Assembly: GCA_958296225.1 (NCBI GenBank)
Contig: OY282456.1
Span: 310,001-374,000, forward strand
Direction of reading: 5' to 3'
DNA: 64,000 nucleotides
From: an uncultured Dehalococcoidia bacterium
GTDB lineage: Bacteria; Chloroflexota; Dehalococcoidia; Lucifugimonadales; UBA3495
Under the pieces are notes generated by a model, which did no database searches, had not been told where the DNA came from, and worked only from the letters and a program-made list of their open reading frames with translations. Positions 1 to 8,428 of the stretch are shown here, piece after piece. The number at the start of each line of letters is the position of its first letter. The stretch's first letter is position 1. The position numbers were made by a program, and so were the translations under genes.

Positions 1-416
1 AGATAGTGCCGCATCCAGCTCAACGAATCGCCTTCCGCCAGTTTCCCGTGCGTTGCCCCCAGCAGCGGAAATGCGACGGATTCGATTCCCCTGGCTTTAT
101 AATTTTCCAGAAATTTCCTCAAACCCATCACCAGATACTCGTGCTTGGAAGGGTCTTTCCAATGTTTTTTGGTAGGAAAATTCAGCACCCACCGGTCGTC
201 GCTGCTGTCCGGCGGCGGCTTGTAGAGCCACAGACTCCCGGTCGCAATCATACCGTTACGGCAATGCTCGACGTACTTTGAGAACATCGCCGGGTGTCTG
301 AATTTGAACTCCAGCGCAATGCCGGCGCCCATCACGCCAACGCAGTTGACGGTATTCACCAGCGTCTGGCATTCGCTGGTGAAAATGTTGCCGGTGATTT
401 CAGTGATGTTGGACAT
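1..416 (-). CDS. darG: DarG macrodomain antitoxin (partial, runs off left edge)
   Basis: Antitoxin of the DarTG module: its macrodomain removes ADP-ribose from thymidine bases modified by DarT. Translating the minus strand from the ATG at 416 gives MSNITEITGNIF and then NTVNCVGVMGAGIALEFK, the classic macrodomain ADP-ribose-binding signature, followed by RHPAMFSKYVEHC. The frame stays open to position 1, so only about the first 138 residues are visible; the C-terminal DarT-binding part lies outside the window. The start lies inside the end of darT (17-bp overlap), which implies translational coupling. The domain call is firm; the DarG name depends on the adjacent darT. Confidence 0.85.
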   Translation of the reverse strand, partial: MSNITEITGNIFTSECQTLVNTVNCVGVMGAGIALEFKFRHPAMFSKYVEHCRNGMIATGSLWLYKPPPDSSDDRWVLNFPTKKHWKDPSKHEYLVMGLRKFLENYKARGIESVAFPLLGATHGKLAEGDSLSWMRHY

Positions 417-1023
417 TGAAGTACCACTTTGGTTGAACTTCGGGGGCAATTTGCCGGAAGGCCCGTCTTTCTTGCAGGATGCCTTTCAGCCTGTGGCGGG
501 TTCCTTCGGTACGGACGATTATTCGCGCAATCCTCTCAAAGGGAATCCGGTCTGGCGCCAGGACTTCAGCGCAGCGTTTCCGCCTTCCGTATTCGAACTG
601 GTTCCACCATTCATTGCGGATGCAATTCCAGTCGAGTCTGTCCAAATTGGCTACATCGGCAAAAAACTTTGTGTACAGACTGGCGGCGTTACCATCCGAA
701 AATACGACGCCTTCCTCCAGCAGCAATTCGCTATCCAGGCACAGGATGGCGATGTCATTTTGCATTTCCTGGCGGCGGTAAAGCATCGGCCCTTTGGGTG
801 TGAAATAGAGTGGGACATAGTCGTGCAATGGTCGGCCAAGCACCAACTTTTCCGCCCGCAGCGCAATCACATTCTGGTCTGCTATGTCCTGCCGGACAAA
901 ACCGCCGGAATGAGCGCGGTTGTGCGATAGCAGCCCATGCTCGTGGATTGACGGCATATTGTCCATATGGGCCAGGTAGTACAGGTAATTGACCTTGTAG
1001 CGTTGGAAGTCAGGGAGTGCCAT
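400..1023 (-). CDS. darT: DarT DNA ADP-ribosyltransferase toxin (DUF4433)
   Basis: 207 aa, the normal length of DarT. This family ADP-ribosylates thymidines in single-stranded DNA using NAD+ and acts in phage defence or growth control. Visible family features are YYLAHMDNMPSIHEHGLLSHN near the N-terminus, then DIADQNVIA, PLHDYVPLYFTPKGPMLY, and a C-terminal RRKRCAEVLAPDRIPFERI carrying the conserved catalytic-type glutamate (AEVL). A GGGGA ribosome-binding site precedes the ATG. The gene starts 18 bp after the aminotransferase gene and overlaps darG, so toxin and antitoxin are co-translated. All key regions look intact, so the toxin is probably active. Confidence 0.9.
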   Translation of the reverse strand: MALPDFQRYKVNYLYYLAHMDNMPSIHEHGLLSHNRAHSGGFVRQDIADQNVIALRAEKLVLGRPLHDYVPLYFTPKGPMLYRRQEMQNDIAILCLDSELLLEEGVVFSDGNAASLYTKFFADVANLDRLDWNCIRNEWWNQFEYGRRKRCAEVLAPDRIPFERIARIIVRTEGTRHRLKGILQERRAFRQIAPEVQPKWYFNVQHH

Positions 1024-1041
1024 TTCGTCCCCTGGTATCGT

Positions 1042-1962
1042 CTAGCTGTCCGTGGGCAAGTGTAGTAGATACTGCTCGGCAAAGTCCATGCCCACCAGGT
1101 CGCTGAACGCGGTCATCAGCCGGTGCGTTACCGGGCCAGGTACGCCGCCGTCGCCCACCGGCGCGCCGTTCACCGCCGACACCGGGCAGATGCACAGGCT
1201 GGTGGAGGTGAGAAACGCTTCGTCGGCGGTGTAAGCGTCGTATAAATCCAGGTCACACTCGGCAGTGGGAATGCCCAGACCTGCGGCCAGCTCCAGCGTC
1301 TGGTTGCGGGTGATGCCCTCCAGCACGTATTGGGATTTGGGCGTCATCGCCACGCCGTCCTTGACGAGGAACACGTTGCTGCCGCGCCCTTCGGTGAGGT
1401 TCCCAAATTCGTCCAGCAGAATCGCCCAGGCGTCCGGGTCCTCGCCGTGGGCTTCCAATTCGCCTAGAATCAGGTTCAGGTAGTTGTGCGTCTTGGCGCG
1501 GGGGCTGAGGAAACGGGGCGGGATGCGCGGCACCGACGGGGTGCTGATTCTGGCGCCGTCCCGGTACAGCGGCGCGCGGGCGGCGAAGGGGATGGCGTGG
1601 CTTTCGATGATAATGGTAGGCGTGAGTCCGCCGGCCCGGTCGGGCGCTTCCACCCCCCGGCTGATGCGCTGCATCACCCACATATCCTGCCCGGTCGGCA
1701 GCAGCGGGTAGTTGTGCGCCACCACCGCCTCCGTGGCCGCGGTCATCTCGGCCTTGCTCATGCCAACGTCGATGCGGAGGTAGCGCAGCGAATTGTACAG
1801 CCGGTCAATATGCCGGTCGAGGCGGAACGTCCGGCCGCCAAAGGTGCGGGTGGCGTCAAATACGGCATCGCCGTACAGAAACCCCCGGTCGTAGATGGAA
1901 ATGCCAACCTGGCTGGCCGGCATCGTCGCCCCGTTGAAATAAACTGCCTTTTCCTCCGGCAT
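1042..1962 (-). CDS. Class-IV PLP aminotransferase (branched-chain / D-amino acid type)
   Basis: 306 aa, the usual size of fold-type IV aminotransferases such as IlvE and D-alanine aminotransferase, which interconvert amino acids and 2-oxo acids with PLP. Seen: VYFNGATMPASQVGISIYDRGFLYGDAVFDATR at the N-terminus, the expected PLP lysine in SPRAKTHNYLN, then DEFGNLTEGRGSNVFLV and the C-terminal FLTSTSLCICPV stretch. A GGAGG site lies 6 nt upstream of the ATG. Substrate cannot be told from sequence alone: branched-chain amino acids are most likely; D-amino acid or 4-amino-4-deoxychorismate activity is possible. Cytoplasmic. Confidence 0.85.
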   Translation of the reverse strand: MPEEKAVYFNGATMPASQVGISIYDRGFLYGDAVFDATRTFGGRTFRLDRHIDRLYNSLRYLRIDVGMSKAEMTAATEAVVAHNYPLLPTGQDMWVMQRISRGVEAPDRAGGLTPTIIIESHAIPFAARAPLYRDGARISTPSVPRIPPRFLSPRAKTHNYLNLILGELEAHGEDPDAWAILLDEFGNLTEGRGSNVFLVKDGVAMTPKSQYVLEGITRNQTLELAAGLGIPTAECDLDLYDAYTADEAFLTSTSLCICPVSAVNGAPVGDGGVPGPVTHRLMTAFSDLVGMDFAEQYLLHLPTDS

Positions 1963-2006
1963 CAGAAACCTCCAATTATCCGGTCAATCCTGTTCATCGA
2001 TGTAAG

Positions 2007-2939
2007 TTACCCATCGTCCCGGCGCCGTATCTGGAACCCGGCCTGCTCTTCCATCGGCAGCACGATGGCGGCTCCGTCCAAATCGCCCAACCCCTGCTCA
2101 ACCGCCTCGTGGAACAAACGATACGCCAAATCGCCGCCCGGTATCGGCGTATCCAGGTCCCGGGCCATTTCCTGGATTAGCCCCAGGTCTTTGAGAAAAA
2201 CGCGCAGCTGGGTTCGGATGCCGTCAAAATCCCGGTCCAGCATCGCCGGCGCGTTGCGGCCCAGGACAAAGCTCTGTCCCCAGCCGGAGTTAACCAGCTC
2301 AAACACCAGCGCGGGGTCGGCCCCCGACTTGGCGGCCAGCAGCATCGCTTCGGCGGCGGCCACCTTATGCACGCCAACGAGCAGCTGGTTCACCAGCTTG
2401 GCGGCGGTGCCGGAGCCGTTTGGCCCCACGTGGCGCACCACGGCGCCCATTACGTCAAAGACCGGCTGCGCCCGCGCGTAGGCTTCCGGCGGGCCGCCTG
2501 CCATAATCGTCAGCGTGCCGTCGGCAGCCCGCTCGGTGCCGCCGCTGATGGGGGCGTCCAGGAACATTGCGCCGTGCGACTCGGCGGCGGCGGCGCAGGC
2601 TTTGGAAGTCGCCGCCCCCACCGTGCTGTGGTCAACGATAACCTGGCCGGGCCGGGCATTGGGCAGCGCGCCGTTTTCTCCCAGCAGCACCGTTTCGCAA
2701 GTTGCCACATCGGGCAGGCAGGCCAGCACGATGTCGCAGTTGGCGACTACCTCGGCGGTAGATGTGGCCGCCGTGGCGCCGGCGTCCGCGATTTGCCGCA
2801 CCTTCTCCTGGCTGCGGTTGTGCACGGTAAGGTCGTAGCCGGCCCGCAGCAGGTTGTAGGCCATGGGCAAGCCCATGCGGCCCAGGCCGATGAAGCCGAT
2901 TTTGTCAGTCAAGGTAGTACGCTCCTCAAACGGGTTCAT
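2007..2939 (-). CDS. 3-hydroxyisobutyrate dehydrogenase-family NAD(P) oxidoreductase
   Basis: About 300 aa beta-hydroxyacid dehydrogenase (GarR/MmsB/tartronate semialdehyde reductase family). The Rossmann motif KIGFIGLGRMGLPMAYNLL, the substrate-binding DAPISGGTERAADGTLTIMAGG and the catalytic-lysine region GSGTAAKLVNQLL are all present. The ATG at 2939 overlaps the upstream gene but has no good ribosome-binding site. A TTG at 2912, nine bases after GAGGAG and directly before TDKIGFIGLG, may be the true start. Likely reduces or oxidises a small hydroxy acid; the exact substrate cannot be inferred. The neighbouring aminotransferase would fit amino-acid catabolism. Confidence 0.85.
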   Translation of the reverse strand: MNPFEERTTLTDKIGFIGLGRMGLPMAYNLLRAGYDLTVHNRSQEKVRQIADAGATAATSTAEVVANCDIVLACLPDVATCETVLLGENGALPNARPGQVIVDHSTVGAATSKACAAAAESHGAMFLDAPISGGTERAADGTLTIMAGGPPEAYARAQPVFDVMGAVVRHVGPNGSGTAAKLVNQLLVGVHKVAAAEAMLLAAKSGADPALVFELVNSGWGQSFVLGRNAPAMLDRDFDGIRTQLRVFLKDLGLIQEMARDLDTPIPGGDLAYRLFHEAVEQGLGDLDGAAIVLPMEEQAGFQIRRRDDG

Positions 2940-3303
2940 TGGCCACGGTCAGCAGGCGGGCGACGAAACGGCGCGCCCGTGGCCGGTAATCCTCAATATC
3001 AGCATCGGTCAACTGACCATGATAAAAGTTGATATGGAGTTCTTCTGTAGCTGCGAACTCGCGCCGCCATTCGGGTTGGCCGGGAACATTAGGCAGTCGG
3101 GTGGCAACATTCCGCAGCGCGCCGTGGCTATTGAAAGGTCTGCCTTGTCGGAGGGCAACGGCTATCAGCGCGTGAGCGGCCGCTCCCCATAGCATTTCCG
3201 ACCCTTTCAGATTTTTGCCGACGGCGAATTCCGCTTCAGCCTCGCCAAGCAGCTCCTGCGCCGTCCGGATATGCTCCGGCAGGAGTAATGTGGGCGTAGT
3301 CAT
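2926..3303 (-). CDS. Small helical HEPN/PaREP1-like protein
   Basis: 125 aa, all-helical in appearance. The segment AQELLGEAEAEFAVGKNLKGSEMLWGAAAHALIAVAL resembles PaREP1/HEPN-type proteins in which paired helices carry LWGAAAHA-like residues. The central GRPFNSHGALRNVATRL and the C-terminal HINFYHGQLTDADIEDY also fit. No clear R-x4-6-H nuclease motif is seen, so it may be a non-catalytic nucleotide-binding or antitoxin-like HEPN. The next gene upstream (3309-3671) is a diverged paralogue, so this is a tandem pair. Its 3' end overlaps the dehydrogenase gene. Function unknown. Confidence 0.65.
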   Translation of the reverse strand: MTTPTLLLPEHIRTAQELLGEAEAEFAVGKNLKGSEMLWGAAAHALIAVALRQGRPFNSHGALRNVATRLPNVPGQPEWRREFAATEELHINFYHGQLTDADIEDYRPRARRFVARLLTVANEPV

Positions 3304-3308
3304 CGAAG

Positions 3309-3671
3309 TTACTTTGCCAGTTCCCGCACTGCGTCGATAAATTCATGCGCAACCCGGCGCATCCAGTGGCTGTCTCCATCTTCCCAGACGAAGTAGCCAT
3401 AGTGAACTTTGTTCGGAAAGCCCTTTGCCGCCAGATAAGTGGTTTGCAGAATATCATCGTTCTGCCCGTTCAATCCGGCCAGCTTGTCAACTACCGGATA
3501 CAGGTCATCCCCGTCATACTCCCAGCCATTTTCGTCGGCGATGGCCTTCAGCGTGTGCATCATCGCTTTCCTCAGGTGTTCGGTAGCCGCCAGCGCGTCG
3601 GCGTTCTCAAACGCAAGGTCGGCGGCGGCCAGTAAATCCTGTGTAGTTTGCTGCTGCTGTCGGGTCAGCAT
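3309..3671 (-). CDS. Small helical HEPN/PaREP1-like protein, paralogue of the next gene
   Basis: 120 aa. The start at 3671 (MLTRQQQQTTQDLLAAAD) is chosen because GGGAGG sits about 6 nt upstream; a longer upstream frame is open but looks non-coding. It aligns by eye with the 2926-3303 product: QDLLAAADLAFENADALAATEHLRKAMMHTLKAIADENG, then a PVVDKLAGLNGQ stretch, VHYGYFVWEDGDSHWMRR and a C-terminal FIDAVREL helix. The tandem, same-strand arrangement suggests gene duplication or a heteromeric pair. Not a recognisable enzyme. Confidence 0.6.
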   Translation of the reverse strand: MLTRQQQQTTQDLLAAADLAFENADALAATEHLRKAMMHTLKAIADENGWEYDGDDLYPVVDKLAGLNGQNDDILQTTYLAAKGFPNKVHYGYFVWEDGDSHWMRRVAHEFIDAVRELAK

Positions 3672-3744
3672 CGTAGCCTCCCTGGGGACAATTTGGTATG
3701 TGCCCAGCATGGCGCGGCAACGGCGGCGGGGGCAACGGACCCGT

Positions 3745-4539
3745 TCACCAGATAAGCCCTTCCGCCAACGCCGCCGCCTCCACCAGTTCCCACCCGTCAT
3801 CAATGCCGGGCACCAGCCGGTCGCACGCTTCGGCTTTGAGGACGGCGCGGCCGATTTCGTCGCTGTCGTCCACCGATACCAGCGCGGCGGTCACCTGGGC
3901 GGCTTCGCGCGCGTCCACTTCGGGCCGCGCCGTAAAGCAGCAATGGCTGTATCCGGGGCTGCGCCAGAACACTCGCAGCGCGCCCGGGTCGATGCCGTGC
4001 CTGTCGGACAGCGTTTCCAGCGTCCGCCCGCTGACGGCCCCGGCGTCGTAGGACTGGTTCAGCACTTGCAGCGCTACGTCCACCTGGTCGGACGGATGCA
4101 GCGGTTCGCGCTGGTCAAAAAAGTCGGCGGCGGCCAGCTGGCGGGAGGGATTGATGCCCATTCCTTTGAGGAAATAGACGGGCAGCAGGCCGGCCTCTAC
4201 GGAATCGCGGGCGGCAAACGCAAAGCGCGCGCCCGGCAGGTCTTCCACCGTGTCGATGGCCGAATCGGCCCGCGTAATGAATCGGGTGGTGAACCCCACG
4301 TCAACATCCCGCAAGGCTACCACCGGAGCGCCCTCGGGAAATGCGCGGCGCATCTTCACGTGGGACAGCGGCCCGTTCCAGGCCAGGTTGATTTCGCCGC
4401 GCACGAACGCTGCTACCATCTCATCGTATCCGGAGTATAGAACCCAATCGAACTCAACGCCGCTTCTGCGGAACACGGTTTCCAACGCGCGGCAGAGGTC
4501 AAGGTGCGATTGAGAACCCGTTGCGCCTAGCCGTATCAT
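3745..4539 (-). CDS. PhnD-like phosphate/phosphonate-type substrate-binding protein
   Basis: 264 aa. IRLGATGSQSHLDLCRALE, VEFDWVLYSGYDEMVAAFVRGEINLAWNGPLSHV and the central DLPGARFAFAARDSVEAGLLPVYFLKGMGI are typical of PhnD/TAXI-type periplasmic binding folds. GGAGGTG ends 7 nt before the ATG at 4539; in-frame ATGs at 4545 and 4575 are worse placed. There is no signal peptide or lipobox, so it may be a cytoplasmic ligand-binding protein rather than a transporter component. No ABC permease or ATPase genes are adjacent. Ligand unknown. Confidence 0.7.
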   Translation of the reverse strand: MIRLGATGSQSHLDLCRALETVFRRSGVEFDWVLYSGYDEMVAAFVRGEINLAWNGPLSHVKMRRAFPEGAPVVALRDVDVGFTTRFITRADSAIDTVEDLPGARFAFAARDSVEAGLLPVYFLKGMGINPSRQLAAADFFDQREPLHPSDQVDVALQVLNQSYDAGAVSGRTLETLSDRHGIDPGALRVFWRSPGYSHCCFTARPEVDAREAAQVTAALVSVDDSDEIGRAVLKAEACDRLVPGIDDGWELVEAAALAEGLIW

Positions 4540-4620
4540 TATCATCACCTCCAAGTGCTGGCAGTGTACCATCAAATTTCAATCAAAAATCCGGTTTGTC
4601 CGGTCTATCCTTGTAAAGAC

Positions 4621-4745
4621 AAGGTAGCGTTTCGTTTTCGGTGGTTTGACGCTATACCATAGTTTTGGCGGCGGGCATAGGGGCGGCCCATGAGTCGCCC
4701 CTACCGTTCCTAAATGTTAAACCACCTAAATTGGAACGCTACCTT
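4621..4745. mobile_element. MITE-like element, copy 1
   Basis: About 125 bp. Left end AAGGTAGCGTTTCG..GGTGGTTTGA, right end TTAAACCACCTAAATTGGAACGCTACCTT, which are imperfect inverted repeats of about 28 bp. The interior has a second palindrome (GGGGCGGCCCATGAGTCGCCCC). It has no coding capacity, and its ends match copies at 5302, 15064 and 41854, so it is a non-autonomous family. No clear target duplication was seen. Confidence 0.75.
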
Positions 4746-5301
4746 AAAGCCCTCTCCCACAAGGGGAGAGGGTTGGGTGAGGGGTAGCGCTCCCGCTCCG
4801 GCAATGTAAAAATTTCGTATGACGCCGCACCCCTTGCGTTGCGCGTACCTATGTTCTATCATAGCCGTGTCAGGCAATTCGGCGCGGCCCCGCGAACCCC
4901 GCCGGACCCGCCGCCCGCGCAGCGGCATCGCCAAATCAAAATCCGAATATGGCGAATACGGTTTCGGGACGGTAACGGCCCGTCGGTTATCTCGCAGAAC
5001 GCCTTTGGCGACGGCATGACTCCGCTTATTGCTTCAACGGGGCGGGCCGTCCGGGGCCAGCGTTAGTGCCAGCGCCCCGTGCCGGGCCCGGCCGGTCTCT
5101 TAGCCGGCCAGCCTGGGACACGGAAAAATGGTGTACAAATGCTCTGCATAAAAATGGTGTTGGCCGTGCCCCGACGCCGCCCGAAACCGTAAATCGCCTG
5201 ACACCCAAACCCCAATCCCAACCCCCCGGAGGAACCGCCATTGCCAGAGGACTTACACAGTTGCCCCCGTCGTTATGGCCAGGCGGGTACGCGCGCCTCA
5301 G

Positions 5302-5423
5302 AGGCAGCGTATCGTTTTCGGTGGTTTGAGCCACTATGCCATCGTTTTGGCGGCGGGCGTGGGGCGACCCATGGTCGCCCCTAACGTTCCGAATGTTAAA
5401 CCACCTGCATTGCAACGCTGCCT
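5302..5423. mobile_element. MITE-like element, copy 2
   Basis: Same family and orientation as copy 1, about 560 bp away: AGGCAGCGTATCG..GGTGGTTTGA at the left, GTTAAACCACCTGCATTGCAACGCTGCCT at the right. The interior closely matches copy 1 (TTTTGGCGGCGGGC.TGGGGCGACCCATG), so copies 1 and 2 are close relatives. Confidence 0.75.
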
Positions 5424-5506
5424 AAAGACAACGGCAAGTTGCCGGTATCGCCCTGGTGCGCTAACCTGTTGGCGGCTAATGGTACACCCGGCAGGAGGAA
5501 CGTTTG

Positions 5507-8428
5507 ATGGCAACGGTAATGGAGCGCAGGATTCGGGGCAAAGAACGCCAGGACATCGCCGACGAGCTGCGGCGGCGAGTGGACGGCGAGGTGCGCTTTG
5601 ACCCCTATTCCCGCCTGCTTTACAGCACCGACGCCAGCATCTACCAGATGGAGCCGGTGGGCGTGGTCATCCCCCGCAGCACCGCCGACGTGCAGGCGGT
5701 GGTGGACTTTGCGGCGCGGGAAGGCATCCCCGTGCTGCCCCGCTCCGGCGGCACCAGCCTGGCCGGCCAGACCGTGAACCACGCCATCGTGCTGGATTTC
5801 AGCAAGTATCTCAACAACGTGCTGGAGGTCAACGCCGCGGAACAGTGGGCGCGAGTGCAGCCCGGCATCATCCTGGAGCAGTTGACGCGGCAAGTGTCGG
5901 CCCACGGCCTGCAATACGCGCCCGACCCGACCACCGCCAACCGCGCCTGCGTGGGCGGGGGCATCGGCAACAACACCTGCGGCGCCCACTCGGTAATCTA
6001 CGGCAAAACTCTCGACCACATCAAAGAGTTGGACGCCATACTCTCCGATGGCTCCACAGCCCACTTGGGGCAGCTGACTGCTGCCGGGCTGGAATCCCGC
6101 CTGAGCGCCGGCGGGCTGGAAGGCGATATTTATCGCGGCGTGCTGCGCATCGCCCGCGAGCAGAAGGACGAGATTGACCGCACCTACGCCAGGATTCAGC
6201 GCCGGGTCAGCGGTTACAATCTTGACGAGTTTGTGCCCGGCGCTGGCGGGCCGGTAAATCTGGCGCGTATGGTGGTAGGTTCAGAGGGGACGTTGTGCGT
6301 TGTAACCGAGGCGAAAGTCAATCTGGTGCCGCGCCCCACCATGACGGCGTTGTCGGTGCTGCATTTCCGCAGTGTGTTTGATGCCAGCGAGGCCACCACT
6401 CGCGTGCTCCAGCACGAACCTTCATCCGTTGAGATGATTGACAAGATGGTGCTCGACCGCTGCCGTGAGGCGTTAGGTCAGTCTCGCCTGCTGTCATTTA
6501 TTGAAGGCGACCCCGGGGCCATGCTGCTGGTGGAGTTTTACGGCGAAACCGGGGACGAGCTCACTGCCAGGATGAACGCCCTCAAAGCCGACATCGGCCC
6601 GGCCTACGCCTGTGTCAACATTCTCGACCGCGCCGGCCAGGCCGCCGTCTGGAATGTCCGCAAGGGCGGCCTCGGCCTGCTGATGAGCATTAAGGGCGAC
6701 GCCAAGCCCATCCCCTTTGTGGAAGACCCGGCGGTTGACCCGGCGGTGATGGGCGAATTCGTCCGCCGCTTTGATGACATTGTAAAAGAGCACGGCACCA
6801 CCGCCGGCTACTACGGCCACGCCTCGGTGGGGTGCCTGCACATCCGGCCGCTGGTCAGCCTGAAAAGTCAGGACGGCATTGACAAAATGGTGTCCATTGG
6901 CGATGCCGTATCCGACCTCATCAAGGAGTTCGGCGGCTCGATGAGCGGCGAACATGGCGACGGCATCGTTCGCGGCGTCTGGACGCGCAAGATGTTCGGC
7001 GACCGGATTTATGACGCTTTCCGGGAACTCAAGCAGACCTGGGACCCCCAGGGCATTATGAACCCCGGCAAGATTATCGACACGCCGCCGATGACCGAAA
7101 ACCTGCGCTATGGAACGGCATACCAACCCGCCGCCCTGGCAACGACGCTGGACTTCTCACTGGACAGCGGCTATGCCGGCGCGGTGGAAATGTGCAACGG
7201 GATGGGCGCCTGCCGCAAGCTGGACGGGACGATGTGCCCCTCCTTCATGGCGACGCGGGACGAGGAGCACTCAACCCGTGGCCGCGCCAACCTGCTGCGC
7301 GCCGCCCTCTCGGGCCGGATGCCGGAGGGAGCGGACGGCTCAATAACCGACCAACGACTGCATCAGGCGTTGGACTTGTGCCTGGAATGCAAAGCGTGCA
7401 AGGCGGAATGCGAGTCCGGCGTCGATATGGCCAAGCTGAAGTACGAGTTCCTGAGCCATTATCAGGAACGGCATGGAGTACCGCTGCGCTCCCGGCTGTT
7501 CGCCAACGTCAACGGCCTGAACAAGTTGGGCAGTCGTTACGCTCCGTTGAGCAACTGGCTGGCCGGGAACGGCATCGGCAAGGCCCTGGCGTCAAAGTTC
7601 CTGGGTATCAGCCCACAGCGCCGGCAGCCGGCCTTTGCGTCGCAGTCGTTCCCCGACTGGTTCGCGCGGCGAGGCAATGCCGGCCACGGCGCCAAGTACG
7701 GAACGGTGGCCCTCTACAATGACACTTTTATGAACTACAACTACCCGGAGATTGGCGTCGCCGCCGTAGAAGTACTGGAGGCCGCAGGTTACGGGGTCGA
7801 GCTGGTCAACGGCGGCTGCTGCGGCCGGCCGATGATTTCCAAAGGGCTGCTGGCCCAGGCGCGCGACCAGGCCCGTTCCAACCTCGCCGACCTCTACGCC
7901 TACGCCGAGCGGGGCATCCCCATCGTCGGCTGCGAACCCAGCTGCCTGCTGACGCTGCGCGATGAATACCCGGAGTTCGTGGCCGACGAACGGGCGGCAG
8001 TGGTAGCCAAAAACTCGTTCCTGATTGACGAGTTTCTTGCCAACGCTCAGGCGGCGGGCCGGCTGGATTTGCAGTTCTCTGATTTAGCGAAGCAAGTGCT
8101 GTTCCACGGCCATTGCCATCAGAAAGCAATCGTCGGCACTGCCGCTGCGTTGGCTGTCCTGGGGATGCCGCCCGGCTACCAGGCCGAGCTAATCAACGCC
8201 GGGTGCTGCGGGATGGCCGGTTCCTTCGGCTTTGAGAAGGAACACTACGCTATATCAATGCAAATTGGCGGCTTGTCGCTCTTTCCCGCCATCGCCGCCC
8301 GGCCCGATTGGGAAGTGGCGGTGATGGGCGTGTCGTGCCGGCAACAGGTGGAGCATGGCGCCGGACGACGGGCCCGGCATCTGGTGGAAGCGCTGCGGGA
8401 CGCTGTGGTTATGCCGTCCGACTATTAG
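5507..8428 (+). CDS. FAD-linked oxidase fused to 4Fe-4S/CCG dehydrogenase subunit (GlcD-GlpC type)
   Basis: 973 aa fusion. Residues about 40-200: FAD_binding_4 ([45 protein letters not shown]). About 240-530: FAD-oxidase C-terminal domain ([31 protein letters not shown]). About 562-635: two ferredoxin-type clusters ([29 protein letters not shown]). C-terminus: two CCG domains ([28 protein letters not shown]). Such fusions oxidise D-2-hydroxy acids (D-lactate, glycolate, 2-hydroxyglutarate) and pass electrons to the membrane chain. ATG 5507 follows AGGAGG by 8 nt. It ends 4 bp into the convergent CARDB gene. Confidence 0.9.
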   Translation: MATVMERRIRGKERQDIADELRRRVDGEVRFDPYSRLLYSTDASIYQMEPVGVVIPRSTADVQAVVDFAAREGIPVLPRSGGTSLAGQTVNHAIVLDFSKYLNNVLEVNAAEQWARVQPGIILEQLTRQVSAHGLQYAPDPTTANRACVGGGIGNNTCGAHSVIYGKTLDHIKELDAILSDGSTAHLGQLTAAGLESRLSAGGLEGDIYRGVLRIAREQKDEIDRTYARIQRRVSGYNLDEFVPGAGGPVNLARMVVGSEGTLCVVTEAKVNLVPRPTMTALSVLHFRSVFDASEATTRVLQHEPSSVEMIDKMVLDRCREALGQSRLLSFIEGDPGAMLLVEFYGETGDELTARMNALKADIGPAYACVNILDRAGQAAVWNVRKGGLGLLMSIKGDAKPIPFVEDPAVDPAVMGEFVRRFDDIVKEHGTTAGYYGHASVGCLHIRPLVSLKSQDGIDKMVSIGDAVSDLIKEFGGSMSGEHGDGIVRGVWTRKMFGDRIYDAFRELKQTWDPQGIMNPGKIIDTPPMTENLRYGTAYQPAALATTLDFSLDSGYAGAVEMCNGMGACRKLDGTMCPSFMATRDEEHSTRGRANLLRAALSGRMPEGADGSITDQRLHQALDLCLECKACKAECESGVDMAKLKYEFLSHYQERHGVPLRSRLFANVNGLNKLGSRYAPLSNWLAGNGIGKALASKFLGISPQRRQPAFASQSFPDWFARRGNAGHGAKYGTVALYNDTFMNYNYPEIGVAAVEVLEAAGYGVELVNGGCCGRPMISKGLLAQARDQARSNLADLYAYAERGIPIVGCEPSCLLTLRDEYPEFVADERAAVVAKNSFLIDEFLANAQAAGRLDLQFSDLAKQVLFHGHCHQKAIVGTAAALAVLGMPPGYQAELINAGCCGMAGSFGFEKEHYAISMQIGGLSLFPAIAARPDWEVAVMGVSCRQQVEHGAGRRARHLVEALRDAVVMPSDY

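Larger units (their letters stand above)
4540..5506. other. Intergenic stretch with two MITE-like elements
   Basis: No convincing gene in about 970 bases. It holds two copies of the 125-bp MITE-like element (annotated separately) and a short stem-loop at about 4749-4770 (CCCTCTCCC...GGGGAGAGGG). The right end is the leader of the FAD oxidase gene with an AGGAGG site at about 5494. Confidence 0.6.

Noticed and set aside
6..281. Plus-strand 91-codon frame at the left edge
   Set aside because: The minus strand here encodes an unmistakable macrodomain (darG).
4749..4770. Rho-independent terminator for the PhnD-like gene
   Set aside because: It is upstream of that gene's start, not downstream, and lacks a T-tract; probably a dispersed GC-rich repeat.
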